Shown here piece by piece: positions 7,508-16,190 of a stretch of 25,722 bases of DNA. Location: assembly GCA_002501065.1 (NCBI GenBank), contig DLRK01000107.1, positions 1 to 25,722 of the forward strand, in the 5' to 3' direction. The notes beneath the pieces were generated by a model. That model did not search any database. It saw only the letters and a list, made by a program, of their open reading frames with translations, and was not told where the DNA came from. Origin of the DNA: Akkermansiaceae bacterium UBA7890 (GTDB lineage: Bacteria > Verrucomicrobiota > Verrucomicrobiia > Verrucomicrobiales > Akkermansiaceae). The stretch's first letter is position 1. Every line of letters starts with the position of its first letter. The translations under genes and the position numbers were made by a program.

Positions 7508-10500
7508 CCTCGGCCGCGCTCTGTGCGCGCTGAGCGTGCTTGTTTCGGCGACCCAGGCCCAGGAGCGCACGGCGTGGACAACTTCGCGATTGCAGGGTTC
7601 TCCTGATCCTCCCCTTCCCTTCACCACGGAACGGGTCCTGGCTGCTATCAAGTGGGACAAGCCACTCTATGCCCTGACCGATGCCGACGGCGACCGCAAG
7701 CACCTCCTGGTGATGGAAGAGGGCAACGACAGCGACCGGCCAATGCGGCTCTTTCGCGTCAACTATCGCTCTGAATCACCGGCCAAGGATCTCTTCTTCG
7801 AACTACCCAAGTTCCTCGTCTACGGATTGACGCTCGATCCGGACTACCTCTCTAACGGATTCCTCTACCTGTTCCAGAAAGGCCACCTCCCCGCCTTTCG
7901 CGATCGCGGCGTGCGCATCTCGCGCTACCGTGTGATGGATCACAAAATCGACCCTGCGTCCGAGCTTCCGATCATCGAGTGGCGAACGAACGGGCACGAC
8001 GGAGGCGATCTCGCCTTCGGCCAGGACGGCATGCTCTACATCACCACCGGAGACGGGAGCACCGATTCGGACCAGTGGGTCTCGGGCCAGACCCTGGATG
8101 ATCTGTTAGGCTCCGTCCTGCGCATCGATGTGCGCCAGGCCACCACCGAGCGCCCCTACACCGTCCCTTCTGACAATCCCTTCCTCGACCATCCCGGTGC
8201 GCGCCCCGAGATCTGGGCCTACGGACTTCGCAACCCGTGGCGCATGACCGCGGACCGGAAATCGGGGCAGATCTGGGTGGGCAACAACGGTCAGGATCTC
8301 TGGGAAACTGCCCATCTCCTCGGCCGCGGGGAGAACTACGGCTGGAGCGTCTTCGAGGGCAATCATCCCTTCTACCCCAACCGCCAGCTCGGACCCACCC
8401 CACACGTCCCACCCACCATCGAGCACCCGCACTCCGAATTCCGCTCACTTACCGGCGGAGTCATCTACCGGGGGGAAAAGTGGCCGGAACTCGACGGTGC
8501 CTACGTTTACGGCGACTATGCCACCGGCCGGATCTGGGCCGCCAGGCACGACGACAAGAAGATGCTCTGGCACCGTGAACTGGCTGACACGTCCATTCAG
8601 ATTGCCGGTTTCACCCTCGCCCCGGGCGGCGATCTCATCGTCATCGACCATGGCGGCAATGCCCTTCACCGCCTGGTGAAATCGCCACCGCCGCCGCCAA
8701 ACGCGCCGCCCTTCCCGGAGCTTCTCAGCAAGACCGGTCTCTTCAAGTCGGTGACCGAGCAGTCCCCCGAGGCCGGTGTGGTCGCCTACCAGGTCAACTC
8801 GGAAGGCTGGAACGACGGTGCCACATCGCAACGCTGGATGGCCGTTCCGGAAAGCAAGAAAGCAGTCTACAAGAACGACCAACCGTGGGACTTTCCCAAC
8901 GGCACTGCCCTGGCGCAAACGCTCTCTCTTCCAGCTGGGGAAGGAGGGCCGGCCCGCAAGGTGGAGACGCGCGTCCTTCTCCGCCAACAGAACGAATGGC
9001 AAGGCTACTCCTACCGCTGGAACAAGGACGGGGGCGATGCCGTCCTCGTTCCTTCCTCCGGGGCCGACGCCGAGATCGAGGAGAGCGGGCAGAAATACTC
9101 CTGGCGCTTTCCCAGCCGGGCCCAGTGCGCACTCTGCCATAACCGCGCAGCACTCTATGTCCTGGGAATCACGGGCAGGCAGTTGAATCGCCTGCACGAA
9201 TTCGAAGGCGATCAAGTCAACCAGCTCGCACTGTTGCAACGAAGCGGGTTCTTTTCCAATCAAGTGCCCGAAACGTTGCCCGAGCCTCTCGCCAATCCCC
9301 GCGAAGTCACTGAGCCCTTGGAAGCGCGCGCTCACTCCTACCTGCACACCAATTGCTCGATCTGCCACGTGGCGTCTGGGGGAGGCAATGCCCAGTTCGA
9401 CGTGCATATCACCATCCCACGCGACAAGAAGAAGGTCATCGAGGCCCGTCCACAGCACGCCACCTTTGGCCTGCCCGACGCCATGATTGTCGCACCGGGG
9501 CGCCCGGACGCTTCCGTTCTCCTGCACCGTGTTTCCGGCCGTGGAAAGGGCAGTGGAGAAATGCCCCCGCTGGGATCGAACCACGTCGATAAAGAGGCGG
9601 TCGAGATGCTGCGTGACTGGATCGCGGGACTGAACCCCTCGCGGCCCATCGTGAAGGAATGGACGATGGCCGATTTCTCCGCGGAACTGGCAACCTTCGA
9701 CCAGCGCCAGCGTCACTATCTGGGCGGTCGCGAAGCCTTCGCCGCAACCGGCTGCATCCAGTGTCACAGGTTTGGAGAGGATGGCGGAAGCGTGGGCCCA
9801 GGCCTGAACGGCATCGGAAAGCGTGCCACCACCCGCGATCTGTTAGCATCCATCCTCGAACCATCCCGGCACATTGCGGAGGGCTTTGCGATTCCCGGAA
9901 CCGATCCGGCGATCTCCACCATGCCGCCCGGGATGGTCAACGTTCTTGGGAAAGAGCAAGTTCTCGATCTGCTCTACTACCTGAAACGGGACAGCCGTCC
10001 ACGCGTGGCCGCCATTGTGACCGAATACCGCCACAACTCCCACGCCGACATCATCGTGAGCCGCCTTCTCCAGACCGACACACTCGACGGCAAGGGAGAG
10101 GACTCCCCGCTCGAACTGGTCTCGCTCTATACCGACCAGGTCCCCGAGAGCGACACCAGCCGCCTGCTCTCGACCTCCCACCGCTTCCCGATTTATCCCA
10201 CCATTGCCGAAGCGCTCACCCTCGGAACCGGAGAGTTGGCGGTCGATGGAGTCCTCCTCATCGCCGAACACGGCGACTATCCGAAATCGGACACGGGCAA
10301 CACGCAGTATCCCAAGCGGCGCTTCTGGGAAGAATGCCTCAAGGTATTCGATACAAGCAAACGCACCGTCCCCGTCTTCATCGACAAGCACCTCTCCGAT
10401 AACTGGGCCGACGCCAAGTTCCTCTACGACTCGGCGAAGGAACGTGGGATCCCGCTCATGGCAGGCTCCTCCCTCCCCACCACCTGGCGCAGGCCGGCCG

Positions 10501-11159
10501 CCGACGTCCGACACAGCGCCAAGCTCAAGGAGATCGTGGCCCTCAGTTACCACACCACCGATGCCTACGGATTTCATACTCTCGAGATCATCCAGGCTCT
10601 CGCCGAGCAGCGGCAGGGCGGCGAAACCGGGATCACTGCCGTGCACGCACTCGCCGACGGGGAGGTCTGGCGCGCTTTCGATGAGCAACGCTTCAATCGA
10701 TCGCTTTTCGAGGCCGCCTGGTCGCGCCTCACCAACCCGCGCGACTTGAAGGATCTCCGCCGGTTGGTGGCCAGGCCACGCCTCTTCTCCATCGAGTACA
10801 AGAGCGGACTGCGCGCCCACATGCTCGAATTGAACGGCGCGGTCAATGAATGGGCGGCAGCCTGGAATTACCAGGATAGCGACCAGGTCGAATCCTCCCT
10901 CTTCTGGACCCAGGAAGGCAGGCCGGGCATGCACTTCACCTGGCTCCTGCACGGGATCGAACGGATGATCCTCACCGGACAACCGAGCTGGAACGCAGAG
11001 CGCACCCTCTACACCAGCGGCACCCTCGACGCCTTCCTCCTCTCCCTCAAAAGCGGCAAGCGCCTGGAGACTCCCTACCTCAACATCCCCTACCAGCCCA
11101 CCTGGCGCTGGCTGGAACCGCCACCGCCGCCGCCTACCAGGCCATGGTCGGGGCAGTGA
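7488..11159 (+). CDS. Secreted PQQ-type sugar dehydrogenase / multihaem cytochrome c fusion with C-terminal 'YRHNSHAD' domain
   Basis: The 1223-residue protein has a signal peptide ending SATQA. Residues about 35-400 are a glucose/sorbosone dehydrogenase beta-propeller, with the catalytic-type His170 in HDGGDL, TTGDGS, and GLRNPWRM; these enzymes oxidise sugars with PQQ. Residues about 405-720 resemble the SO_2930/HNE_0200 type of dihaem domain, with CALCH (547-551) and CSICH (623-627). A third cytochrome c module has CIQCH at 756-760 and a distal methionine in MPPGM near 815; it looks shorter than the usual planctomycete haem domain. From about 839 to the end lies a different domain (EYRHNSHADIIVSRLL, LYTDQVPESDTSRLL, VDGVLLIAEHGDYP, IPLMAGSSLPTTWRRP, GGETGI) that I recall as a stand-alone conserved hypothetical protein in PVC bacteria. 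The tail is polyproline. The GTG start gives the signal peptide directly. The inferred role is periplasmic sugar oxidation feeding electrons to haems. Confidence 0.88.
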   Translation: MCSFTRSLGRALCALSVLVSATQAQERTAWTTSRLQGSPDPPLPFTTERVLAAIKWDKPLYALTDADGDRKHLLVMEEGNDSDRPMRLFRVNYRSESPAKDLFFELPKFLVYGLTLDPDYLSNGFLYLFQKGHLPAFRDRGVRISRYRVMDHKIDPASELPIIEWRTNGHDGGDLAFGQDGMLYITTGDGSTDSDQWVSGQTLDDLLGSVLRIDVRQATTERPYTVPSDNPFLDHPGARPEIWAYGLRNPWRMTADRKSGQIWVGNNGQDLWETAHLLGRGENYGWSVFEGNHPFYPNRQLGPTPHVPPTIEHPHSEFRSLTGGVIYRGEKWPELDGAYVYGDYATGRIWAARHDDKKMLWHRELADTSIQIAGFTLAPGGDLIVIDHGGNALHRLVKSPPPPPNAPPFPELLSKTGLFKSVTEQSPEAGVVAYQVNSEGWNDGATSQRWMAVPESKKAVYKNDQPWDFPNGTALAQTLSLPAGEGGPARKVETRVLLRQQNEWQGYSYRWNKDGGDAVLVPSSGADAEIEESGQKYSWRFPSRAQCALCHNRAALYVLGITGRQLNRLHEFEGDQVNQLALLQRSGFFSNQVPETLPEPLANPREVTEPLEARAHSYLHTNCSICHVASGGGNAQFDVHITIPRDKKKVIEARPQHATFGLPDAMIVAPGRPDASVLLHRVSGRGKGSGEMPPLGSNHVDKEAVEMLRDWIAGLNPSRPIVKEWTMADFSAELATFDQRQRHYLGGREAFAATGCIQCHRFGEDGGSVGPGLNGIGKRATTRDLLASILEPSRHIAEGFAIPGTDPAISTMPPGMVNVLGKEQVLDLLYYLKRDSRPRVAAIVTEYRHNSHADIIVSRLLQTDTLDGKGEDSPLELVSLYTDQVPESDTSRLLSTSHRFPIYPTIAEALTLGTGELAVDGVLLIAEHGDYPKSDTGNTQYPKRRFWEECLKVFDTSKRTVPVFIDKHLSDNWADAKFLYDSAKERGIPLMAGSSLPTTWRRPAADVRHSAKLKEIVALSYHTTDAYGFHTLEIIQALAEQRQGGETGITAVHALADGEVWRAFDEQRFNRSLFEAAWSRLTNPRDLKDLRRLVARPRLFSIEYKSGLRAHMLELNGAVNEWAAAWNYQDSDQVESSLFWTQEGRPGMHFTWLLHGIERMILTGQPSWNAERTLYTSGTLDAFLLSLKSGKRLETPYLNIPYQPTWRWLEPPPPPPTRPWSGQ

Positions 11160-11163
11160 TGAT

Positions 11164-13305
11164 TCACTTCAAGGGCGAGAACCCGAGGGCCTTGAGGTAG
11201 ATCCGCTCCGGCGGCTCGGTCAGGAGCTTGCCGTCAACCTCCGACTCCTGGCGCACCCTGTGCCACCCGGGATCGGCACCGAAGGCCTTCCAATTGGCGT
11301 CGGCCTGCTGACGGCTGGTATGATGAAGGAGATAGACAAGGGTGTTGGCAGATTCCGGCCTGTCGAAGGGGGTCCAGTACCCGACGTTCTTCATGCCGTG
11401 CTTTTCGAAGAGCCTCCCGGTGTGATCTCGAAAGCGCGCATTGAGCGCTGCCAGCTTTCCCGGGGCCGTCACATAGGTGCGCAATTCGTAGACCCCTCCG
11501 GGCTGGTCGATCGCAACCCGCTTCAACGCGGAATAATCGTTCTCCGTCAGAAAGGTGCTCTCCGGACGCTGCGTGAGCAGGCTCTGGAACTCGGGCTTGT
11601 CGAGCACTGCCTCCCACTCGCGATCGTTGAAGAAAGCCACCCAGTTCTCATAAGCCGCATAGCGCGACGGATGCTTGAGAAGGTATACGAATCGCCGACG
11701 CTTCCTGGCCGGTCCCTCGGTTGGAATCCAGTAACCAACCGCCTCCAGTCCGTGCTTGCGGAAGATACGATCGGTGTGCTCGCGAAAGCGCCTGATGAGG
11801 TGGGCGTGCCTCCCCTCGTTTGCAGAGTAGATGCGCAACTCGTAGAGTGGCCCCTCGTTCAGCCGCGGCGCCCGCGGCGAGCGTCGCTGACCGCTCCCTG
11901 CATCCCGTCCCTGTCTGTGTCCCAGGACCACCTCCAGCGGGGCTTCGAAAATCCAGGCCATGTCGTCGGAGATCTTGCGGCTGGCATCGTGACCCCCGAT
12001 GTACAACGCCTCATCTCCAAAGGGTGAGAGGCAAAAAGCGCGTGGAGAAATCAGGAGGGGCTTGCCCGGCAGGTAGGCATTATTGATCTCGTGCACCTCG
12101 TAGCTCTGGTCCGCCCGTCGGACAGCGTACATCGCGCCGCCGTAAAGAGCGCTCCCCTTCCAGCGCAACTCATTCTTCCCGCGGATGTTTCCCTGGAATC
12201 CGATGATGTGAACCGTCTCGTTCGTGGCCGGATCGGTCACCGGATACATCATGTTGTGAGCGCCCAGGGTGTAGGTCACCTCCACCTCGAGCGCCTTGCT
12301 CATGAGATCGATGATGCGGGCCTCGTCGTGAAGGGTAAATCCACCCCGCCCGTCCGGATCCATACGCTTCACCTGGCTTGTCGACCGATTCCCCGGAGCC
12401 CACAGGAAAAGCAGGGACTCGCCCTCCCCCTTCGGATTCTCGATTGCGGTCAATCCCCGTATCCCGCCCACGTCGGTGTCCGTGTCCTCATGCAAATCGA
12501 GAACTTCCCGATAGTGGGCTCGCTCTCCGTCGACACGCTGGTAGATCGATCCGCCCTCCGAAAAGTACAACACCCCGTTGGCTCTCGCCATTCCGAGGGG
12601 CCGCGTGCGAAAGGTCCCCTCCGTGAGGAAGGGATGCTCGAGATGGCGGCTCCAGCGGATCCCTCCCGGTGCGCTCTCGTCGTAGACTCCGGACACGATA
12701 CCCGGATTGCCCAGCGAGAGATAGAGGCGTTCCATTCCGGTGACCTTGTCGCGGTGCACCTCCATGTCACGGGGCACCCAGCGCACTCCACCCGCGCTCG
12801 ATCCGTGGCGGACGAGACTGTGAGACCAGCTGCTCTTCTCCTCGTCCCGCACCCAGACCGAGACCGCCCCTCCGCGCTCGAAGTTCGCCCCTGCGGCCAT
12901 GACGAGAAGGTTGCGCGGCTGAGGCAGGGCTGCACCACTGGCATCGCACGTGAAGGTCACCGACTTGAGCACATTGCCCTTCATGTATTCCAGGCCGAAC
13001 CCGTTCGATTTACCGGTATCCAGATCGACCTGCCACTCTCCCCCTGCCTGGTCCAGGCGCAGCACCTGGGAGCTCTGCTTCTGTCCCTCGGGAGGAATCA
13101 CCCAGCGCCCGTCCACCCAGTAGCCATTGGCGGCGTAGAGCTTCCCCTTGTGGGCGACCAGGTGCATGATCTCGGATCCTCCCGCATAGGCGCCTGCCCG
13201 ATCGAGATAACCGGCATCGTAGCTCTGCCTCCAAGCCACCTCCTCCGCCAGTCCGGCGGGCAGACCGGCCCCGAGGATCAGGATGAGAAGGGCAGAAATC
13301 CGCAT
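11164..13305 (-). CDS. Secreted propeller-like protein fused to two NIPSNAP domains
   Basis: The 713-residue protein opens with a signal peptide (MRISALLILILGAGLPAGLA). Residues about 25-455 are rich in short blade-like strands (MHLVAHKGKLYAANGYW, VLRLDQAGGEWQV, RLYLSLGNPG, MARANGVLYFSEGGSIY, EALYIGGHD), consistent with a beta-propeller of unknown ligand. A basic, flexible linker (about 456-483) leads to two NIPSNAP domains. The first covers about 484-595 (YELRIYSANEGRHAHLIRRF...HGLEAVGYW). The second covers about 601-713 (YELRTYVTAPGKLAALNARF...HGMKNVGYW). NIPSNAP folds are ferredoxin-like dimeric barrels; their function in bacteria is poorly known. ATG 13305 was chosen over a GTG at 13317 because it begins the signal peptide directly. 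It lies 34 bp after the sialidase-like gene, so both are probably cotranscribed. Its stop faces the dehydrogenase stop four bases away. Confidence 0.85.
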   Translation of the reverse strand: MRISALLILILGAGLPAGLAEEVAWRQSYDAGYLDRAGAYAGGSEIMHLVAHKGKLYAANGYWVDGRWVIPPEGQKQSSQVLRLDQAGGEWQVDLDTGKSNGFGLEYMKGNVLKSVTFTCDASGAALPQPRNLLVMAAGANFERGGAVSVWVRDEEKSSWSHSLVRHGSSAGGVRWVPRDMEVHRDKVTGMERLYLSLGNPGIVSGVYDESAPGGIRWSRHLEHPFLTEGTFRTRPLGMARANGVLYFSEGGSIYQRVDGERAHYREVLDLHEDTDTDVGGIRGLTAIENPKGEGESLLFLWAPGNRSTSQVKRMDPDGRGGFTLHDEARIIDLMSKALEVEVTYTLGAHNMMYPVTDPATNETVHIIGFQGNIRGKNELRWKGSALYGGAMYAVRRADQSYEVHEINNAYLPGKPLLISPRAFCLSPFGDEALYIGGHDASRKISDDMAWIFEAPLEVVLGHRQGRDAGSGQRRSPRAPRLNEGPLYELRIYSANEGRHAHLIRRFREHTDRIFRKHGLEAVGYWIPTEGPARKRRRFVYLLKHPSRYAAYENWVAFFNDREWEAVLDKPEFQSLLTQRPESTFLTENDYSALKRVAIDQPGGVYELRTYVTAPGKLAALNARFRDHTGRLFEKHGMKNVGYWTPFDRPESANTLVYLLHHTSRQQADANWKAFGADPGWHRVRQESEVDGKLLTEPPERIYLKALGFSPLK

Positions 13306-13339
13306 GGTTTCAGTCACTTGAAAACGAATCGAGACCCGC

Positions 13340-14557
13340 CTACCGGTCCAGCCAACCGGGCAATTTCCCGTCCCCTGTCTCCTCGCCCTCCAGAAGCCAG
13401 CTCAGGTTGAAACGGGCCAGGTGGCCATCCTCGTAACGATGACTCTTTCCTCCCTCCAGCAGGAGATAGATCCACCCCTCGCTCGCAGTCCCCGGGCGCC
13501 CCGCATTGAGGGAGGAGTAGGCACTCGGTCCCTCCCACACCCTGCGCTTGAGCGGCCAGGTCCCGGCTCCATCAAAACTCACCCACACCGTGACATCACG
13601 GCGTTCGGCAGTGACACTGTCACAGTTGCTGTAGAGGAGAATATCGCGCCCCTTGACCGGCAGACGCACCAGACCGGCAAAACAACCCGACCCGGGCCCG
13701 ATCGACTTACGCGCCCCGTCAGGAAGAATCCGGCACATGGCGGCATCCTTCCAGGTCAGCCCACCGTCCTCGCTCCAGGCCTCCCAGCGTAAGGCGGGGT
13801 TGTATTTTGATCCCGGCGGATCCGCATGTCTCCGGGAGTTGTAGTAAACCCGGCCATCGGAGAGTTCTGCCACCGCCCCCTCCCCGGTTCCCAGCTCGGG
13901 AAAGGGTTCGCTGGTGTTCCAGGTCACCCCGCCGTCGTCACTGTAGATTGCGGTGTTGTACATCCTGGGAAGGTTTCCCCGGTTGTCCCCCCCGGCATAC
14001 CACCGGGCGGCCCGCAGCAACCTGCCGGCGTGCCTGCCATGGCGCAGGGTAATCCCATGCTCGGCAAAATGCATGTCAGGCACATTCCCGCGATGGTCGG
14101 GTCTAATGACGGCCTTCTCCACCTTGTGCCAGCTTTTGCCGTGATCGCGGCTTCGGCAGACCCACTTCCTGGCAGGGGGATACCTGGCCTCCGGGAACGC
14201 GAAAATGTCCCCGCTCCCCTCGTCCACGGTCACACCCCCGCCATGCCAGCAGGGCTTGGCTACCGTAATCAAGGGTCCCCAGGTCTTACCCCCATCCTCA
14301 CTACGTCGCACCCGGATCCCCTCCTTGCCCAGGGCGAAGTTGTCCTCCACCTCCCCCCAGCTTGCCACCACGGTGCCATCCAGGGCCACTACAATGTTGG
14401 GATCACGCTCCCCCTCGAAGAGCTTATGCATCTCAAGATCCGCCCTGCCCATGAAGGTTCCCAGCTCCCCCTCCTGAATTGATTCCGCAGCCGGAAGCGG
14501 GAAACATGGGAGAAAAACGGCAAAGGAGACAATCTTGGGCAGAAGGCGTGAGAGCAT
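13340..14557 (-). CDS. Secreted sialidase-like BNR-repeat protein
   Basis: The 405-residue protein has a signal peptide (about 1-24, ending LPAA) and a six-bladed sialidase/neuraminidase-like propeller. Asp-box motifs S-x-D-x-G-x-T/S-W are visible as SEDGGKTW (86-93), SRDHGKSW (136-143), SDDGGVTW (206-213) and SEDGGLTW (262-269), plus a weaker SFDGAGTW near 330. An early R-D-P-N (51-54) lies where sialidases have the F/Y-R-I-P motif, so one arginine of the substrate triad may be Arg51, while the surrounding motif is changed. Members of this fold in the phylum are often annotated exo-alpha-sialidase but may act on other glycans. ATG 14557 was chosen over the adjacent GTG at 14560; the ribosome site is weak either way. 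It is divergent from pyruvate kinase and upstream of the propeller-NIPSNAP gene. Confidence 0.87.
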   Translation of the reverse strand: MLSRLLPKIVSFAVFLPCFPLPAAESIQEGELGTFMGRADLEMHKLFEGERDPNIVVALDGTVVASWGEVEDNFALGKEGIRVRRSEDGGKTWGPLITVAKPCWHGGGVTVDEGSGDIFAFPEARYPPARKWVCRSRDHGKSWHKVEKAVIRPDHRGNVPDMHFAEHGITLRHGRHAGRLLRAARWYAGGDNRGNLPRMYNTAIYSDDGGVTWNTSEPFPELGTGEGAVAELSDGRVYYNSRRHADPPGSKYNPALRWEAWSEDGGLTWKDAAMCRILPDGARKSIGPGSGCFAGLVRLPVKGRDILLYSNCDSVTAERRDVTVWVSFDGAGTWPLKRRVWEGPSAYSSLNAGRPGTASEGWIYLLLEGGKSHRYEDGHLARFNLSWLLEGEETGDGKLPGWLDR

Positions 14558-14771
14558 CACGGCGGAACAGGTTGCCCACGATTCTGCAGATCGCCTCCAA
14601 AGAAGAAACTACTTTCCCCACAACAACCTGGCGAAAGAAGGGGAGGTGGAGCGGAGCCCTCTCCGGCACAGGGACTTTCAGGTCCCGGGAATGAACAGAC
14701 TCCTCCTTATTCACAGTTCCCCTTCCCCCATTGCCCTTGTCCATCCGGCACTCACGCTACAGGTTCATACC

Positions 14772-16175
14772 GTGCGCCGTACCCGACTCATCGCCACCCT
14801 CGGCCCTGCCACCGAATCCCTTGAGGCCATCCACGCCCTCGTCCACGCGGGCGCGGACACCTTCCGGCTTAACATGAGCCACGCATCTCACGAATGGGCC
14901 CGTGAGGTGTCCGCCCGCGTGCGGGAAGCCGCCGCCGATGCCCCGCGGGCCCGCACGGTGGGTCTCCTCTTCGACCTGCAGGGCCCCTCCATCCGTACCG
15001 GCACCCTGCCCCAGCCCTTCGTGCTGAATGAAGGTGACAAGGTCGAGTTCCGTCACTCGGGAAGTGAGCCGGACCTGCCCTGTTCCACTACCGTCAACTA
15101 CACCAGCCTGGTCAATGACGTGAGCGTGGGCGATACCCTGCTGGTCGACAATGGCACCATGATCATGAAGATCGAGGGGGTCACCGACGACCGTATCACC
15201 TGTGAAGTGCAGACCGCCGGGCAGCTGGGCTCCCGGCGTCACATCAATCTTCCCGGAGTGCGTCTCAATCTCCCGGCCCTCACCGAAAAGGACCGGGCCG
15301 ACATCGAGGTGGCCACCGAGTGCGGAGCGGACTTCATCGCGGGATCATTCGTGAGGGATGCGGACCACGTCAACGAGTTGCGGGCGCAGATCGAGCAGGC
15401 GGGAGGCCACGCACAGCTCATCGCCAAGCTCGAGGACCAGGAGGCCATCAAGCACCTCGACGATATCATCCACGCTTCCGATCTCATCATGGTCGCACGC
15501 GGCGACCTCGGGATCGAGGTTCACATCGAGGAGCTTCCCATCATTCAACGCCGCATCGTGAAGCGCTGCCACAATCTTGGACGACGCGTCATCGTGGCCA
15601 CCCATCTCCTCGAGTCCATGATCGAGAGCCCCACGCCGACGCGGGCCGAGATCACGGACTGTGCCAACGCCGTCTACGAGGAAGCTGACGCCCTGATGGT
15701 TTCGGGGGAAACCTCGGTGGGCAAGCACCCGCAACGGTGCCTCGAAATTCTCGACCGGGTGGCCCGCCGGATCGAGCGATCCGGCGGCCTCGGCTACGCC
15801 TCCTCGGCGGACCTGCGCACCACCAGGCAACGGGCCGTGCGGGCCGCCGTCCAACTGGCGGATTCCATCCAGGATGCCGTCATGGTGGTCTTCACCCGCA
15901 CCGGGACAACCGCCAACCAGACCGCCCTCCTGCGGCCGCGTTCGCCCATCTACGCCTTCACTCCGGAAAGCACCGTCTGCCGCGGACTCTCCCTCTCGCG
16001 CGGGGTCCGGCCCTTTGTCATGCCCTTCCGCGAAATGCCCCGCGATACCATCGCCGAGGCGGTGACCACCCTCCGCAATCGACGGGATGTTCCGGAAGGC
16101 ACCCCCCTGGTCATCTTCTCGGACATCTTCCAGGTCGACCACGCGATCAATTCCATCCTCCTCGACCAGGTGTGA
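14772..16175 (+). CDS. pyk: Pyruvate kinase
   Basis: The 467-residue protein converts phosphoenolpyruvate and ADP to pyruvate and ATP, the last glycolytic step, in the cytoplasm. Its motifs follow the family: N-terminal RRTRLIATLGPAT, F-R-L-N-M-S-H-A (substrate arginine near 32), I-A-K-L-E (catalytic Lys219 and Mg-binding Glu221), VARGDLGIE (Asp245), ATHLLESM (Thr277), and TRAEITDCANAVYEEADALMVSGET. The usual 'DTKGPEIRTG' is replaced by D-L-Q-G-P-S-I-R-T-G (68-77), so the residue that decides potassium dependence (Glu or Lys in known enzymes) is serine here. The GTG at 14772 was chosen because it places the start exactly at the family N-terminus. An in-frame ATG at 14691 would add 27 residues unlike pyruvate kinase. 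It stands alone on the plus strand, and the CorC-type gene ends 15 bp beyond its stop. Confidence 0.93.
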   Translation: MRRTRLIATLGPATESLEAIHALVHAGADTFRLNMSHASHEWAREVSARVREAAADAPRARTVGLLFDLQGPSIRTGTLPQPFVLNEGDKVEFRHSGSEPDLPCSTTVNYTSLVNDVSVGDTLLVDNGTMIMKIEGVTDDRITCEVQTAGQLGSRRHINLPGVRLNLPALTEKDRADIEVATECGADFIAGSFVRDADHVNELRAQIEQAGGHAQLIAKLEDQEAIKHLDDIIHASDLIMVARGDLGIEVHIEELPIIQRRIVKRCHNLGRRVIVATHLLESMIESPTPTRAEITDCANAVYEEADALMVSGETSVGKHPQRCLEILDRVARRIERSGGLGYASSADLRTTRQRAVRAAVQLADSIQDAVMVVFTRTGTTANQTALLRPRSPIYAFTPESTVCRGLSLSRGVRPFVMPFREMPRDTIAEAVTTLRNRRDVPEGTPLVIFSDIFQVDHAINSILLDQV

Positions 16176-16190
16176 CCCCGGCCACGCCCT

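Noticed and set aside
8445..9767. 440-codon minus-strand frame inside the dehydrogenase fusion
   Set aside because: The plus-strand gene has clear domains and haem motifs across this whole stretch; the antisense frame has none.
12091..13410. 439-codon plus-strand frame over the NIPSNAP fusion
   Set aside because: It is antisense to a well supported gene with a signal peptide and NIPSNAP domains.
14671..14686. GGGAC-N6-GTCCC hairpin upstream of pyruvate kinase
   Set aside because: A 5-bp stem is short enough to be expected by chance in GC-rich DNA and no riboswitch features surround it.
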